Below are positions 54,428 to 62,924 of a DNA stretch of 64,000 nt, piece by piece. The first letter of the stretch is position 1. Each line of letters starts with the position of its first letter. The translations under genes and the position numbers were made by a program. The DNA is taken from positions 855,606 through 919,605 of the forward strand of contig NZ_OUMZ01000007.1 of the NCBI RefSeq assembly GCF_900327775.1. The letters run 5' to 3'. The notes under the pieces were generated by a model. It saw nothing but the letters and a program-made list of their open reading frames with translations. It did no database searches and was not told the DNA's origin. Origin of the DNA: Roseovarius sp. EL26. Lineage in GTDB: Bacteria > Pseudomonadota > Alphaproteobacteria > Rhodobacterales > Rhodobacteraceae.

Positions 54428-55003
54428 CTAAACCGATGCACCAATGTCTCGTTTTAATGCCCGTTGTAAGGTGCTGCGGTTCACACCAAGGATCTCCGCC
54501 ATTCCGGAAACAGTCTCGCTCTTGGCCTCGATTGCAGTCTTCGCGTGCTGGATTTGCGCCGCCGTTAGGGCTGACGGACGCCCGAGACGCTTGCCGCGTT
54601 TCTTCGCAGCACGTAGGCCCGCCTTCGTTCTTTCCTGGATCAAGTCGCGCTCAAACTCTGCCAAAGCTCCCATAATGTGAAACACCAGTCGCCCGCCTGG
54701 CGTCGTCGTGTCGATCCCGTCTGTCAGGCTGCGAAATTCGATCCCGCGATCCCCGAACAGCTTCAGAAGATGAATGAGGTCAGCGATTGACCGCCCTACC
54801 CTGTCCAGTTTCCAGACCACAAGAAGATCGCCATCGCCAAGCAGCCCCATTGCTTTAGAAAATCCGGCCCGGCTTTCGGCTTCCGTTGCACCGCTCTTCG
54901 CTTGATCGGTGATGATACGGTCGCACCCGACTTCGGTTAGCGCCTCGATCTGTAGATCGAGGTTCTGTTCCTCTGTAGACACCCTTGCATAGCCGATTTT
55001 CAT
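54428..55003 (-). CDS. Serine recombinase (Pin/resolvase type)
   Basis: ATG 55003 gives 191 residues: catalytic serine in KIGYARVSTEEQNLDLQIEAL, VVWKLDRVGRSIADLI and TPGGRLVFHIMGALAEFERDLIQERTKAGL (landmarks), and a C-terminal HTH (SGMAEILGVNRSTLQRALK). It should resolve cointegrates of element 2 or act as an invertase. Its sequence differs clearly from the element-1 resolvase, so it is not a recent duplicate. Confidence 0.9.
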   Translation of the reverse strand: MKIGYARVSTEEQNLDLQIEALTEVGCDRIITDQAKSGATEAESRAGFSKAMGLLGDGDLLVVWKLDRVGRSIADLIHLLKLFGDRGIEFRSLTDGIDTTTPGGRLVFHIMGALAEFERDLIQERTKAGLRAAKKRGKRLGRPSALTAAQIQHAKTAIEAKSETVSGMAEILGVNRSTLQRALKRDIGASV

Positions 55004-55396
55004 AGATTCTTTTTGCACGAGGTTTTTGCGGCGGTCCAGCACAATTGGAATCAATGACTTAGCGACGTCAGGAAAAGTGCCGCAAAAAGGGTCCTTTTCG
55101 CATCACATTGACGAGAAGCGACCGTTCGCTGCAACCGTCATCAAAAATCGACATGCGGGACGAACCCGCCTTTTGCCCACGCAGCTATTGCTGACGCAGA
55201 AAACATTCGCGCCTGCTATGAGTGGCAGCATTTTTCGGCAACGCAGCGGTTTTCGCGAGACCGGACATTCAACGCCGTACAGACAAGCAGATTTCAATCC
55301 ACCATTTCGCGGCGGTTGGATTTGACAATCGAGGCGCAGGACAAATCACTCTTTCGCTGCGGCGGCACCAATGGCAACTTCGAACACAGGGGTCAT
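55004..55396. other. Possible res region upstream of the element-2 recombinase
   Basis: No gene is recognised in these 393 bases. AAAAGG-GT-CCTTTT (55085-55098 region) is a small palindrome. Res subsites would be expected here, but I could not identify a convincing set. Confidence 0.35.
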
Positions 55397-56275
55397 CTAT
55401 GATCGTTTTATAGCCACCAGAGCCCCCGCGCACAGAATAATTGCGATGCCAAGCCAAATATGTGCTTCGGGCCAGTCACCGAACACCATAAATCCAACAA
55501 TGACTGCCGCGACAATCTCCAAGTAGACAAGTGGCGCAAGTATTCCTGCAGGTGCGAACCGGAAGGCTGCGATAGACAAACCGTGAGATAGGCTTTGCAG
55601 CACTCCCACTGCTGCAAACAAACCTATAAAAGAAGAAACCTCTCCCAACCCTGACCATAGAGTAAATGGCGTTAGGACGATTGCACCAAGGAGCGCCTGA
55701 TAGGCTAGCGCTGCCATCGGTGGTGCCTGCCGCGCGGCAAGCCGGGTGGCGAGCATATAGAACGCAAACAGGATGCCAGCCAAGACAGCCCAGAGGATAT
55801 TGGCGTCGAAATTTCCATCAGGGCGCAGGACAATGATGACGCCAATAAAGCCGCCAACTACAGCGCAAATTATCGGAAATGTAAGACGTTCTGACAAAAC
55901 AAACGGTGCCAGAGCGGTGGCAACGAATGGCGCAACAAAGTATGCTGATATTGCGTTCGCAAGTGGAACCGTTCGAATGGAGAAGAAGAACACGGTCATC
56001 GATCCGACCAGCAACAAAGTTCGCGCTGTCTGCGACCTTAATCCGGCTGGTAACAGTGCTTCACGTCCGTGAAGTCTCATCGCGATTGGAACGGCAACCA
56101 TGGCTGCGGCGACATAAGTGCCCCACGCGATGGTGAAGACTGGCAGAGCATCTGTCATGTGCTTCGCGATGCCATCCCTCAACGGAATGACGAACATCGC
56201 GGCGGCCATCAAAACGAGACCAAGCAAAACTCGGTCAACCGGCTGCTGATTTTTACCCTCCAAATTTTCTGCCAC
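55397..56275 (-). CDS. DMT-superfamily (EamA) transporter
   Basis: A 292-residue protein with about ten membrane spans in two EamA halves: LVLMAAAMFVIPLRDGIAKHMTDALPVF at the start and ILAPLVYLEIVAAVIVGFMVFGDWP in the second half. It is most like drug/metabolite exporters of the RhaT/EamA group. It lies downstream of the MBL/RidA/DJ-1 genes on the same strand but 283 bases away, so co-transcription is uncertain. Confidence 0.87.
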   Translation of the reverse strand: MAENLEGKNQQPVDRVLLGLVLMAAAMFVIPLRDGIAKHMTDALPVFTIAWGTYVAAAMVAVPIAMRLHGREALLPAGLRSQTARTLLLVGSMTVFFFSIRTVPLANAISAYFVAPFVATALAPFVLSERLTFPIICAVVGGFIGVIIVLRPDGNFDANILWAVLAGILFAFYMLATRLAARQAPPMAALAYQALLGAIVLTPFTLWSGLGEVSSFIGLFAAVGVLQSLSHGLSIAAFRFAPAGILAPLVYLEIVAAVIVGFMVFGDWPEAHIWLGIAIILCAGALVAIKRS

Positions 56276-56558
56276 TCGTGCACCCCCGTTTATTTTGGTG
56301 AAATATCATAGTGATGCCAGTTAACTGCTTCACTTGCTTTTGGTAAAGTTGTCATTCATGATCAGCGCAGTATTTGCCGCTTTGGGCTCACAGCCGCCCG
56401 ATTTCCGTACAGCAAGGCCCTTGGTGCAGGCGGCATGGAACCAGCCATCAATAGATCGAGCCAACCATTGATTTTGTGCCGTCCCGCTCAACGTGCGATC
56501 GTCCGCAAATCCAGAGCCGAGGTTCGTGCCGTATCTCACGAATGACATTGCCACGACG

Positions 56559-57302
56559 CTAGGCAAAGTAAGATGCAATCACTTGCCTCATTATTTGTGG
56601 ATATTGTCGCTGACCATGCCCCGGATAAACTATTACGGCAGGAAGGTCGCGCAAGCGTTTGATTGAAGCGCAAAACGCTTTGTTATCTGCGTCATCGCTT
56701 CGCTCAGGTGGTTCGCCATCGTAAATTTCATCACCATTCCAAACCAATGCTTCGCCGGTAAACAAAACGGCTGTCTTTCGCTCAAATAGACCACATGTTC
56801 CCTCGGTGATGCCTGGAAGATGTAAGACCTCGAAGATACGGTCTCCGAGGTCAATGGTGTCGCCATCGCTCAGGACCCGTGTCGGCTCGCATGCGGTCAA
56901 TTCGTAGTCGTCAGGTTCGAAACCCTCATGCGGCAAAGCCTTCAATGCGTTACCAAAGTAGAATTCCACAACCGAGCTTTGCCGGTTGGGAGACCGAACC
57001 CGGTGGGCATCGTATTTGTGAATTAGCCGATCATCAAACTGATGCAAGCCGCCAGCATGATCATAATAGCCAACTGAAGCAAAAGCGACTATCGGTTTAT
57101 CTGAAACCGTTTCGAGAAACGCTCTGATGGGCGCTACACCTATGCTAGTATCAACCAATAAGCACTTATCTTCGCCTTCGACAAACCAGATACTGCCTCC
57201 CTTCGCGTAAGGCTCTCTTATGCGTCGAATGCCAAATTCATCTGCGGGGTCAATTTGGAACCAGTCTTCTGCAACAGGTAGATTTTTGGGATTGAGGTCC
57301 AT
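56559..57302 (-). CDS. Metallo-beta-lactamase-fold protein with degenerate metal site
   Basis: ATG 57302 with GGAG six bases upstream gives 247 residues. The fold is clear (CLLVDTSIGVAPIRAFLE, LPGITEGTCGLF, VLFTGEALV, VIVYPGHGQ). The metal site is not. Where active members have THxHxDH, this has SVGYYDH; PGHT is PGIT; and the bridging Asp in FTGD is Glu. Only the Asp-His of the first motif and the last His (PGHG) remain. It may bind one metal, use another mechanism or be non-catalytic. It follows RidA in a compact leftward operon. Confidence 0.8.
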   Translation of the reverse strand: MDLNPKNLPVAEDWFQIDPADEFGIRRIREPYAKGGSIWFVEGEDKCLLVDTSIGVAPIRAFLETVSDKPIVAFASVGYYDHAGGLHQFDDRLIHKYDAHRVRSPNRQSSVVEFYFGNALKALPHEGFEPDDYELTACEPTRVLSDGDTIDLGDRIFEVLHLPGITEGTCGLFERKTAVLFTGEALVWNGDEIYDGEPPERSDDADNKAFCASIKRLRDLPAVIVYPGHGQRQYPQIMRQVIASYFA

Positions 57303-57354
57303 CTCGTTCTCCGAATCGTATTGTCTCAAAGTATGCCCGGCAGCGGCTCTGCCA

Positions 57355-57777
57355 TCAAATACCCTCTTTCATGGCGATAGCCTGTATCTTGACTTTTGCT
57401 CCATAGGGTAGCTTTGCAGCCTCGTAGACTGTCCTTGCCGGGAACTGCGAGAACCGCGCTCGACAGACTTCATTTACTGCCGCAAGATCGCGTTGAATGT
57501 CAGCAAATGCGATATCAACATAGACGATATCTTCCGAGCCAAAACCGGCGGCCTCAGCAATCTTAAAAACCAGATCAAAAGCACGTCCAGCCTCTTCACC
57601 TGCGCTGCCTGATAGATAGCCGTCATCATATACAGCCAGTTGACCCGAGATATGACAAGTATTTCCAACAACGACTGCGTTGGAGATTGGCGACGGCGAT
57701 AAAGGCACACCTGGAACGTCCGTGACAAAGATACGCGATCCATGACTACGTCCGGTGGATTGAGTTTGTTCACTCAT
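57355..57777 (-). CDS. RidA/YjgF-family protein
   Basis: A 140-residue RidA-family protein: NAVVVGNTCHISGQLAVYDDGYLSG at the front and CRARFSQFPARTVYEAAKLPYGAKVKIQAIA at the end, with the Arg of the FPART-type motif that contacts imine carboxylates. RidA proteins hydrolyse reactive enamine/imine products of PLP enzymes; subfamily members serve catabolic pathways. Its ATG overlaps the stop of the DJ-1/PfpI gene by one base. Confidence 0.9.
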   Translation of the reverse strand: MSEQTQSTGRSHGSRIFVTDVPGVPLSPSPISNAVVVGNTCHISGQLAVYDDGYLSGSAGEEAGRAFDLVFKIAEAAGFGSEDIVYVDIAFADIQRDLAAVNEVCRARFSQFPARTVYEAAKLPYGAKVKIQAIAMKEGI

Positions 57778-58385
57778 CAGACCAACCCCGCGAGTTTTGC
57801 AAATGGATCATCGTTTGAATTCCTGCGCCAAGTGTATTCTGATCCGATTGCTGTCTCTTCCGCTTTCTCGACCCCATACAAATCGGCCAGCACCGCAAGC
57901 GCCATATCCATTCCCGCGGAAACACCTGATGACGTGAAGAACTTTCCGTCTTCCACCCACCTCGCCTCTTTTACCCAATCAACGCTTGGCGCGAGGTGCA
58001 CGGTTCCGTTGAAGTCCAGCTTATTCGTTGTCGCACGTCTTCCGTCCAGTAGACCGGTCATCCCGAGCAAAACCGTGCCGGTACATACAGCCATGACACG
58101 TTCAGCCTTTTCGCTGACATCTCTAATCCATTGAAGTATTTCTGGGTTCTTGCCTTCCTCAAGAGCAGTATCACCGCCGGGAATGAGCATCAGATCGTAG
58201 TCTGTGCGGTCACTCAAGCTGGTTTCGGCGATAATGTTCTGGCCATGACGACTCGGAATGGGGCCGGCCGCTTGCGCAACTGTCACTATCTCGATGTCGT
58301 AAGTGCCGTCACCAAGCATTTCGATTGGGCCAAAGAAATCGAGGGTTTGAAACCCCGGAAAGACGAGTGCCGCTAACGTTCTCAT
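57777..58385 (-). CDS. DJ-1/PfpI-family protein, isonitrile-hydratase-like
   Basis: ATG 58385 (AGGAG eight bases upstream) gives 202 residues. The DJ-1 fold starts TLAALVFPGFQTLDFFGPIEMLG; the nucleophile-elbow cysteine is in VMAVCTGTVLLGMTGLLDGRRATTN. Isonitrile hydratase and GlxA-type sensor domains share this pattern. It heads a DJ-1, RidA, MBL operon and diverges from a GlxA-type regulator, whose sensor domain is the same fold, so both may handle the same or a related ligand. Confidence 0.85.
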   Translation of the reverse strand: MRTLAALVFPGFQTLDFFGPIEMLGDGTYDIEIVTVAQAAGPIPSRHGQNIIAETSLSDRTDYDLMLIPGGDTALEEGKNPEILQWIRDVSEKAERVMAVCTGTVLLGMTGLLDGRRATTNKLDFNGTVHLAPSVDWVKEARWVEDGKFFTSSGVSAGMDMALAVLADLYGVEKAEETAIGSEYTWRRNSNDDPFAKLAGLV

Positions 58386-58451
58386 TAAGCATCTCCTGTG
58401 CACTGTTATGTGAACTGGATAGCTAGTCCGTATTGTGGCATAAATGACAAT

Positions 58452-59468
58452 ATGCCCCCCTTTTATGCCAATTCACAAACCGCCGCACCTAAACAACGAA
58501 CCGTGGTCTTTGTTGTTTATCCAGGCATTGTTTTGCTTGACCTTGTTGGCCCCTTGCAAGTGTTCACCCGTGCTCGACACAATGGAACAGATCTACCCGC
58601 CTACGTGACCCATGTGGTTTCGCTGGACGGCGGCCCCGTCGAAACGAACACCATAGTGCAGATCGACAGTGCGCCTTTGTCAGAATTCCTGATCGAGCCG
58701 GATGGACCTGAACTAGACACCTTGGTAATCGTCGGTGGCAACGGCGCTGAGGTTGCAGCTGAAAGCGCCCTTCTGGTCAAGAAGGTTAATCAGCTTGCAA
58801 AAAGAGCCAGGCGAGCATGCTCCATATGTTGCGGCGCTTTTGTTTTAGCGGCGACAAAGCTGCTCGATGGAAGGCGTGCGGTTACACATTGGGAAGACTG
58901 TGATCTCCTCGCTAGTCGTTTTCCAGAGGTCTGCGTCGAAGTCGATCCAATCTTCATCAATGATGGGCCTTTCTGGACATCCGCAGGAATCACTGCAGGG
59001 ATCGACATGGCTCTTGCCATAGTTCAGGAGGATTTGGGGCGTGCACCCGCCCTTCAACTTGCCCGATCGCTTGTAACGCCTATGATCAGGTCGGCAGGTC
59101 AATCACAGTACAGTTCCGATCTCGCGCGGCAGACGCAAGATCTGGATGGTGAATTTTCTGCCCTCCACGATTGGCTCAGGGAAAATCTATCGCGCCCCAT
59201 CAGCGTCGAGGATATGGCGGTGCGATGCGCGATGAGTTCACGCAGTTTCTCCCGCAGGTATTTGGCAAGCATCGGTGTGTCACCAGCAAAATCGCTTGAA
59301 AGAATGCGCGTGGATGCAGCCAAGAACCTTCTATTGGAAACAGATCGCAGCATGAAAACGATTGCCATTGAGTGCGGTTTTCGTGACAGTGAAAAGTTGC
59401 GACGGGCCTTTCATCGAAACCTTCACACGTCGCCGTCAAGCTATCAGTCCTTGTTTCGCGATAACTGA
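58452..59468 (+). CDS. GlxA-family AraC-type regulator
   Basis: ATG 58452 gives 338 residues (a GTG at 58398 would overlap the divergent start). The N-terminal DJ-1/PfpI-like sensor domain (VVFVVYPGIVLLDLVGPLQVFTRA, ACSICCGAFVLAATKLLDGRRAVTHW) is followed by an AraC double HTH (LRENLSRPISVEDMAVRCAMSSRSFSRRY, TIAIECGFRDSEKLRRAFHR). The two genes diverge, so it probably regulates the DJ-1/RidA/MBL operon. Confidence 0.9.
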   Translation: MPPFYANSQTAAPKQRTVVFVVYPGIVLLDLVGPLQVFTRARHNGTDLPAYVTHVVSLDGGPVETNTIVQIDSAPLSEFLIEPDGPELDTLVIVGGNGAEVAAESALLVKKVNQLAKRARRACSICCGAFVLAATKLLDGRRAVTHWEDCDLLASRFPEVCVEVDPIFINDGPFWTSAGITAGIDMALAIVQEDLGRAPALQLARSLVTPMIRSAGQSQYSSDLARQTQDLDGEFSALHDWLRENLSRPISVEDMAVRCAMSSRSFSRRYLASIGVSPAKSLERMRVDAAKNLLLETDRSMKTIAIECGFRDSEKLRRAFHRNLHTSPSSYQSLFRDN

Positions 59469-59725
59469 ATTCGTGCTCAGCGCAGCACCGGTCAAATTGG
59501 GCTCTGCTGTTGATTTCGCCGCTTCCATCACGAAAGGCGGCTGCTGAAACGCGAATGTCTCAGGATTGACCCACACATCGTAATATCAAAGGCTTGGCTG
59601 TTTTCAGGAACGGCCAGCCTCAGGCGGTCCAAAGCTGAGGTCTTGCTGCATGGGCATTCGGCGGCTGCGAGCCCATCTTTACCGAATGCTGCAATCGGCT
59701 CAAATGTCGGCTTTCTCAAGTACCG

Positions 59726-60586
59726 CTACCGCTGGTTCGCTTTTCGGATTGCCTCCACCATCGCTGTCGCAATTTGTTCCGATGCATTCGCGGAGATCAT
59801 AATAGAGCGGTGCGAGGTGGGCAGACTGGGCAATCCGTCAGACTCAGCCAGTATCTGCAAGCCATCACAGACGCAGGATTTTGGCAACAATCCGATAGCG
59901 ACACCGGCGCGAAGTGCTGCCTGAAGACTTGTGAAGCTGCCGCTTTGGAAAGCAATCCTGTGCTTGCGCCCTTGTGCGTCCAGCAGTTGCTTTGGTAGAT
60001 CGCGCCAGTAACAAGGGCGGTCAAGCACAGCCAAAGGTACGGTTTCGGCCTCGGACCAAATCAAACCCTCGCGAGCGGCCCAGACAATCTCTTCAGTATC
60101 GAGAGGTTCGCCGCCCGGATCATCCAGGCCGGAGCAAACGGCAACGTCCAGTTCCCCGGTTCGGATCGCTGCCGCATATCCAGATGTACAGCCCGACCGG
60201 GCCAATACCTGAACCCCCGGATGGGTTCGAGAGAACCCCATGAGGATACATTCGAGGACGGTTTCATCAAAATCGTCGGGTAGACCCACGTGGATTGAGC
60301 CGGTTAGCGGCTCCCGGAAAAGCTGAGCTGTTTCCCGTATCTCGGCAACGATCAGTTTAGCACGCGAAAGCAGCGCCTCGCCAGCCGGTGTCAGCACCAT
60401 GCCTTTGGCGGTTCTGAGAAAGAGCGTCGTGCCCAAACCCTCTTCGAGCTTGCGAAGCTGTACACTTATCGCTGATTGTGTTCGCCCGAGTTTTCCTGCG
60501 GCAACAGTCAGGTTACCGCATTCCGCGATCCTCACAAAGGTCTGGAGCAGATCGCTATCGATGGGCAGGCGTTCGTTTTCATTCAT
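59726..60586 (-). CDS. LysR-family transcriptional regulator
   Basis: A 286-residue LysR-type regulator. The HTH region is LLQTFVRIAECGNLTVAAGKLGRTQSAISVQLRKLEEGLGTTLFLRTAKG (landmark, residues about 9-58), followed by a substrate-binding domain. It is divergent from the TauE/SafE gene, 76 bases away, and probably controls it in response to the exported or related anion. Confidence 0.9.
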   Translation of the reverse strand: MNENERLPIDSDLLQTFVRIAECGNLTVAAGKLGRTQSAISVQLRKLEEGLGTTLFLRTAKGMVLTPAGEALLSRAKLIVAEIRETAQLFREPLTGSIHVGLPDDFDETVLECILMGFSRTHPGVQVLARSGCTSGYAAAIRTGELDVAVCSGLDDPGGEPLDTEEIVWAAREGLIWSEAETVPLAVLDRPCYWRDLPKQLLDAQGRKHRIAFQSGSFTSLQAALRAGVAIGLLPKSCVCDGLQILAESDGLPSLPTSHRSIMISANASEQIATAMVEAIRKANQR

Positions 60587-60662
60587 GCCTTTGATCGTAT
60601 TTATTCGTTTTTTCTAAATCAACTGAAACCATATGGTCCGGCCAACAAATGGAGGGACCACA

Positions 60663-61421
60663 ATGGATACAATACAGGCAGTGATTTTGATCGGCATTGG
60701 CCTTTTCGGCGGGGTTTGGAACGCCATCGCCGGTGGCGCGACGCTGTTCACATTCCCCGCACTCATGGCTGTGGGGCTGCCGCCTGTTGTAGCAAACGCA
60801 ACAAACTACCTTGCCCTACTGCCGTCGAACGCAGCTGCGCTTCCCGCCTACAGGGAGGAGCTGCGTGGGCTTGGGAAAACCCTTCTACCATTGCTTGTCG
60901 TGTCAGGTATTGGCGCATTCATTGGGTCGATCCTACTTCTGGTGTCCGATCCGGATTTTTTTGTCGTGCTCCTTCCTTTTCTCATCCTTGTGGCGACCTG
61001 CCTCTTTGCGTTCGGAGACGCGTTGCGGTCATGGTTGCTCAATAAGATGGGCGAAAGCCGTGGGAACAAGGCTATCTACGCAGGCCTCTTCCTTTCTTCG
61101 ATCTACGGTGGGTATTTCGGTGCGGGCCTTGGATTCATCTTGCTTGCGATTGCGCAACTCATGGGCTTTTCAAATTTTCACATCGCCAACAGCATCAAGA
61201 ACCTGCTGGCAACGAGCTTCACGATCCTCAGTATCCTCGTGTTTGGAATTGGTGGGTTGATCGCATGGCCGCAAGCAATTGCCATGATGGTGGGTAGCAC
61301 TATTGGAGGCTATGTCGGTGGCCGTTTGGCTAAGCGCGTGAGCACACGCTATCTTCGAAGTGTCGTCATAGCATTCGGAGTAGTTCTTTCCATCGCGTAC
61401 TTCGTCCGTGCTTTTGGTTGA
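60663..61421 (+). CDS. TauE/SafE-family anion permease
   Basis: ATG 60663 follows GGAGGG and gives 252 residues with seven to eight membrane spans. Typical segments are FGGVWNAIAGGATLFTFPALMAVGLPPVVANATNYLALLPS and GYFGAGLGFILLAIAQLMGF. TauE/SafE proteins transport sulfite, sulfoacetate or related anions, usually as exporters. The substrate is not fixed by its context. Confidence 0.88.
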   Translation: MDTIQAVILIGIGLFGGVWNAIAGGATLFTFPALMAVGLPPVVANATNYLALLPSNAAALPAYREELRGLGKTLLPLLVVSGIGAFIGSILLLVSDPDFFVVLLPFLILVATCLFAFGDALRSWLLNKMGESRGNKAIYAGLFLSSIYGGYFGAGLGFILLAIAQLMGFSNFHIANSIKNLLATSFTILSILVFGIGGLIAWPQAIAMMVGSTIGGYVGGRLAKRVSTRYLRSVVIAFGVVLSIAYFVRAFG

Positions 61422-61530
61422 TACACTTGAGCGCACCCACCCATTGCGTAACGTACGGTGCAATTGATGTGTTGCTCTGCTCGGTCCGATAGCATCGTCG
61501 AGCGAAAGACAGAACGGGAGAACCAACAAT

Positions 61531-62067
61531 ATGCTGAGAGTGCAAGGTGAAACTCAGACCCTGACCGCCCGCAAGCTGGATGGCCTGGATCCAGCCGAGC
61601 TTCAAGCCGTCGAGGCGCTGACTATCACTATGGCGCAGGAGGAGCTTGGTGGCACATTCGAGAGCTCGGTTGACGAATGGCGGTCTGGGCCCGGAGAAAC
61701 CGTGCTTGGTCTTTCGTTCTTCGACGGAGACGACCCCTGCGGTCTCGTTCTCCTGAAGAGGCCGCCGAAATCCCCTGAGTGGGTGACGCCGAACGATATC
61801 TCCTTGCACGGCCTCAAAATCACGACGTCTCACCAAGGGCGGGGGTACGGTCGAACCGCCTTCGAGCTGGCTGTGGAAGCCGCAAAGCAGCGCTGGCCTG
61901 AGGCGAGCGGGCTCGTCCTCGCGGTTGATGCGGGGAACGAACCCGCCCTGTCCGTTTATCGGGGTTACGGCATGGCCGACAGCGGGCCGATCTACCGAGG
62001 TCGGATCGGATACGAACATCGTCTTGCACTGGCATTTCCACGGGCGGTGCAGGAGTTGGAGAAGTAG
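61531..62067 (+). CDS. GNAT-family N-acetyltransferase
   Basis: A 178-residue GNAT enzyme. The acetyl-CoA-binding motif A is LKITTSHQGRGYGRTAFELAVEAA (Q-x-x-G-x-G), with LAVDAGNEPALSVYRGYGM as motif B. Substrate unknown; small-molecule amines or toxins are common. Preceded by GGGAG. Last gene of element 2; its stop is 342 bases from the right tip. Confidence 0.87.
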   Translation: MLRVQGETQTLTARKLDGLDPAELQAVEALTITMAQEELGGTFESSVDEWRSGPGETVLGLSFFDGDDPCGLVLLKRPPKSPEWVTPNDISLHGLKITTSHQGRGYGRTAFELAVEAAKQRWPEASGLVLAVDAGNEPALSVYRGYGMADSGPIYRGRIGYEHRLALAFPRAVQELEK

Positions 62068-62409
62068 GGAACCGGACGTCTACAGGCTCCGCGTTAACGG
62101 CAGGTTCGTCCCACGACTTGTTAGTCCAGGCTACAATTCTCGCCGCGCTCTGGGCGAATGGCCGGTTTTCTCGCTGCGTTGCGATGGCCAGATTTCAGCA
62201 ACCGCAGAAAAGTTCGTGCTGCGAGCGCGCGCAGCGAGAAACCCCAAGGTCTTTTGTGGGTTCTTCGCGACCATTCTCTGCTCGTTAAACGAAGGGCTGC
62301 TTGTAGGTGGTTCAGCTAGACAATCATGAATTCTAGAGTCTCAGAAATTTAAAACCCTAAGTGACTGTTTTTGTTGCAACCGCAGTCTCAGCAATTAAGT
62401 GATCCGACA

Positions 62410-62414
62410 GCGCG
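62410..62414. repeat. GCGCG between element 2 and the third end
   Basis: Third exact copy of the pentamer at a transposon junction; here the site reads CCGACA-GCGCG-TGTCGG, a 17-bp palindrome apart from the pentamer. Confidence 0.85.
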
Positions 62415-62459
62415 TGTCGGAGTACGTAAATAATGAGACCGAATTAATGAGACTCGTCT
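62415..62459. repeat. Left end of a third Tn7/Tn5053-like element
   Basis: TGTCGGAGTACG plus direct repeats ATGAGACCG and ATGAGACTC at 14-base spacing. Counting the GCGCG and three bases before it, 53 bases (62407-62459) are identical to 51669-51721, the start of element 2. Weaker similarity continues for about 35 bases. No matching right end is seen before the window stops. Confidence 0.8.
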
Positions 62460-62924
62460 TCCCTATAATTCAACGACTTAAGATTTTCATGCATTTTGAT
62501 GAATTTCGCTGATTTAGACTTATCAAGCTTGTCTCAGCAAGCTGACACGGCTCCCAGACCGACAGCTTCACAGCGTAAGGATTTGTGCTGAACAATGTTT
62601 AGCGACCGAGTGCCATTCCCTGATCGCTTGTGGCCCCAAGCTGCCATTTAACATTGACACCAGATGCTGCGATTGCAGCCCGCATTGCAGACATTCGCCG
62701 CAAGCGCAAACCTGAAGTGGATTCGATACTAGAGCAGCAGGTTTAGTGTGAATTTACCGCGGTTGTGTAAATGTCTGCTATAAGTGGTGGCTAGCTCCAA
62801 ATTGAAGGGCCTTTGCGACTTGTCTCTCATCAGCATCCATCAAAGAGATGGCTGTCATGGATCAGGAAGCCTGGGCCAATCGGTTCTTCGATCACTTAAA
62901 GTAGCTATTTTTATATCATGTCCA

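Larger units (their letters stand above)
51677..62409. mobile_element. Element 2: transposase-less Tn7/Tn5053-like cargo unit, about 10.7 kb
   Basis: The left tip is TGTCGGAGTACG (51677) and the right tip ends CCGACA (62404-62409); seven terminal bases are exact inverses. AGAC occupies positions 22-25 from both tips, as in element 1. More copies occur at 51709 on the left and 62336-62343 on the right. GCGCG flanks both ends (51672, 62410). No tniA, tniB or tniQ lies inside; genes range from a zinc-hook ATPase to a GNAT enzyme, with a serine recombinase near the left. It probably moves with transposition proteins supplied in trans. Confidence 0.8.
62068..62924. other. Right end of element 2, left end of a third element, and gene-poor DNA
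   Basis: No gene is supported. Element-2 end repeats lie at 62336-62343 and 62384-62390 (inverse of TGAGAC), and the tip at 62404-62409. After GCGCG (62410-62414) a third left end begins. From 62460 to 62924 I see no gene or clear signal. Confidence 0.7.

Noticed and set aside
62415..62564. A 150-bp MITE-like unit bounded by TGTCGG and CCGACA
   Set aside because: The CCGACA at 62559 is followed by GCTTC, not GCGCG, and its TGAGAC lies at position 28, not at position 20 as in real ends.
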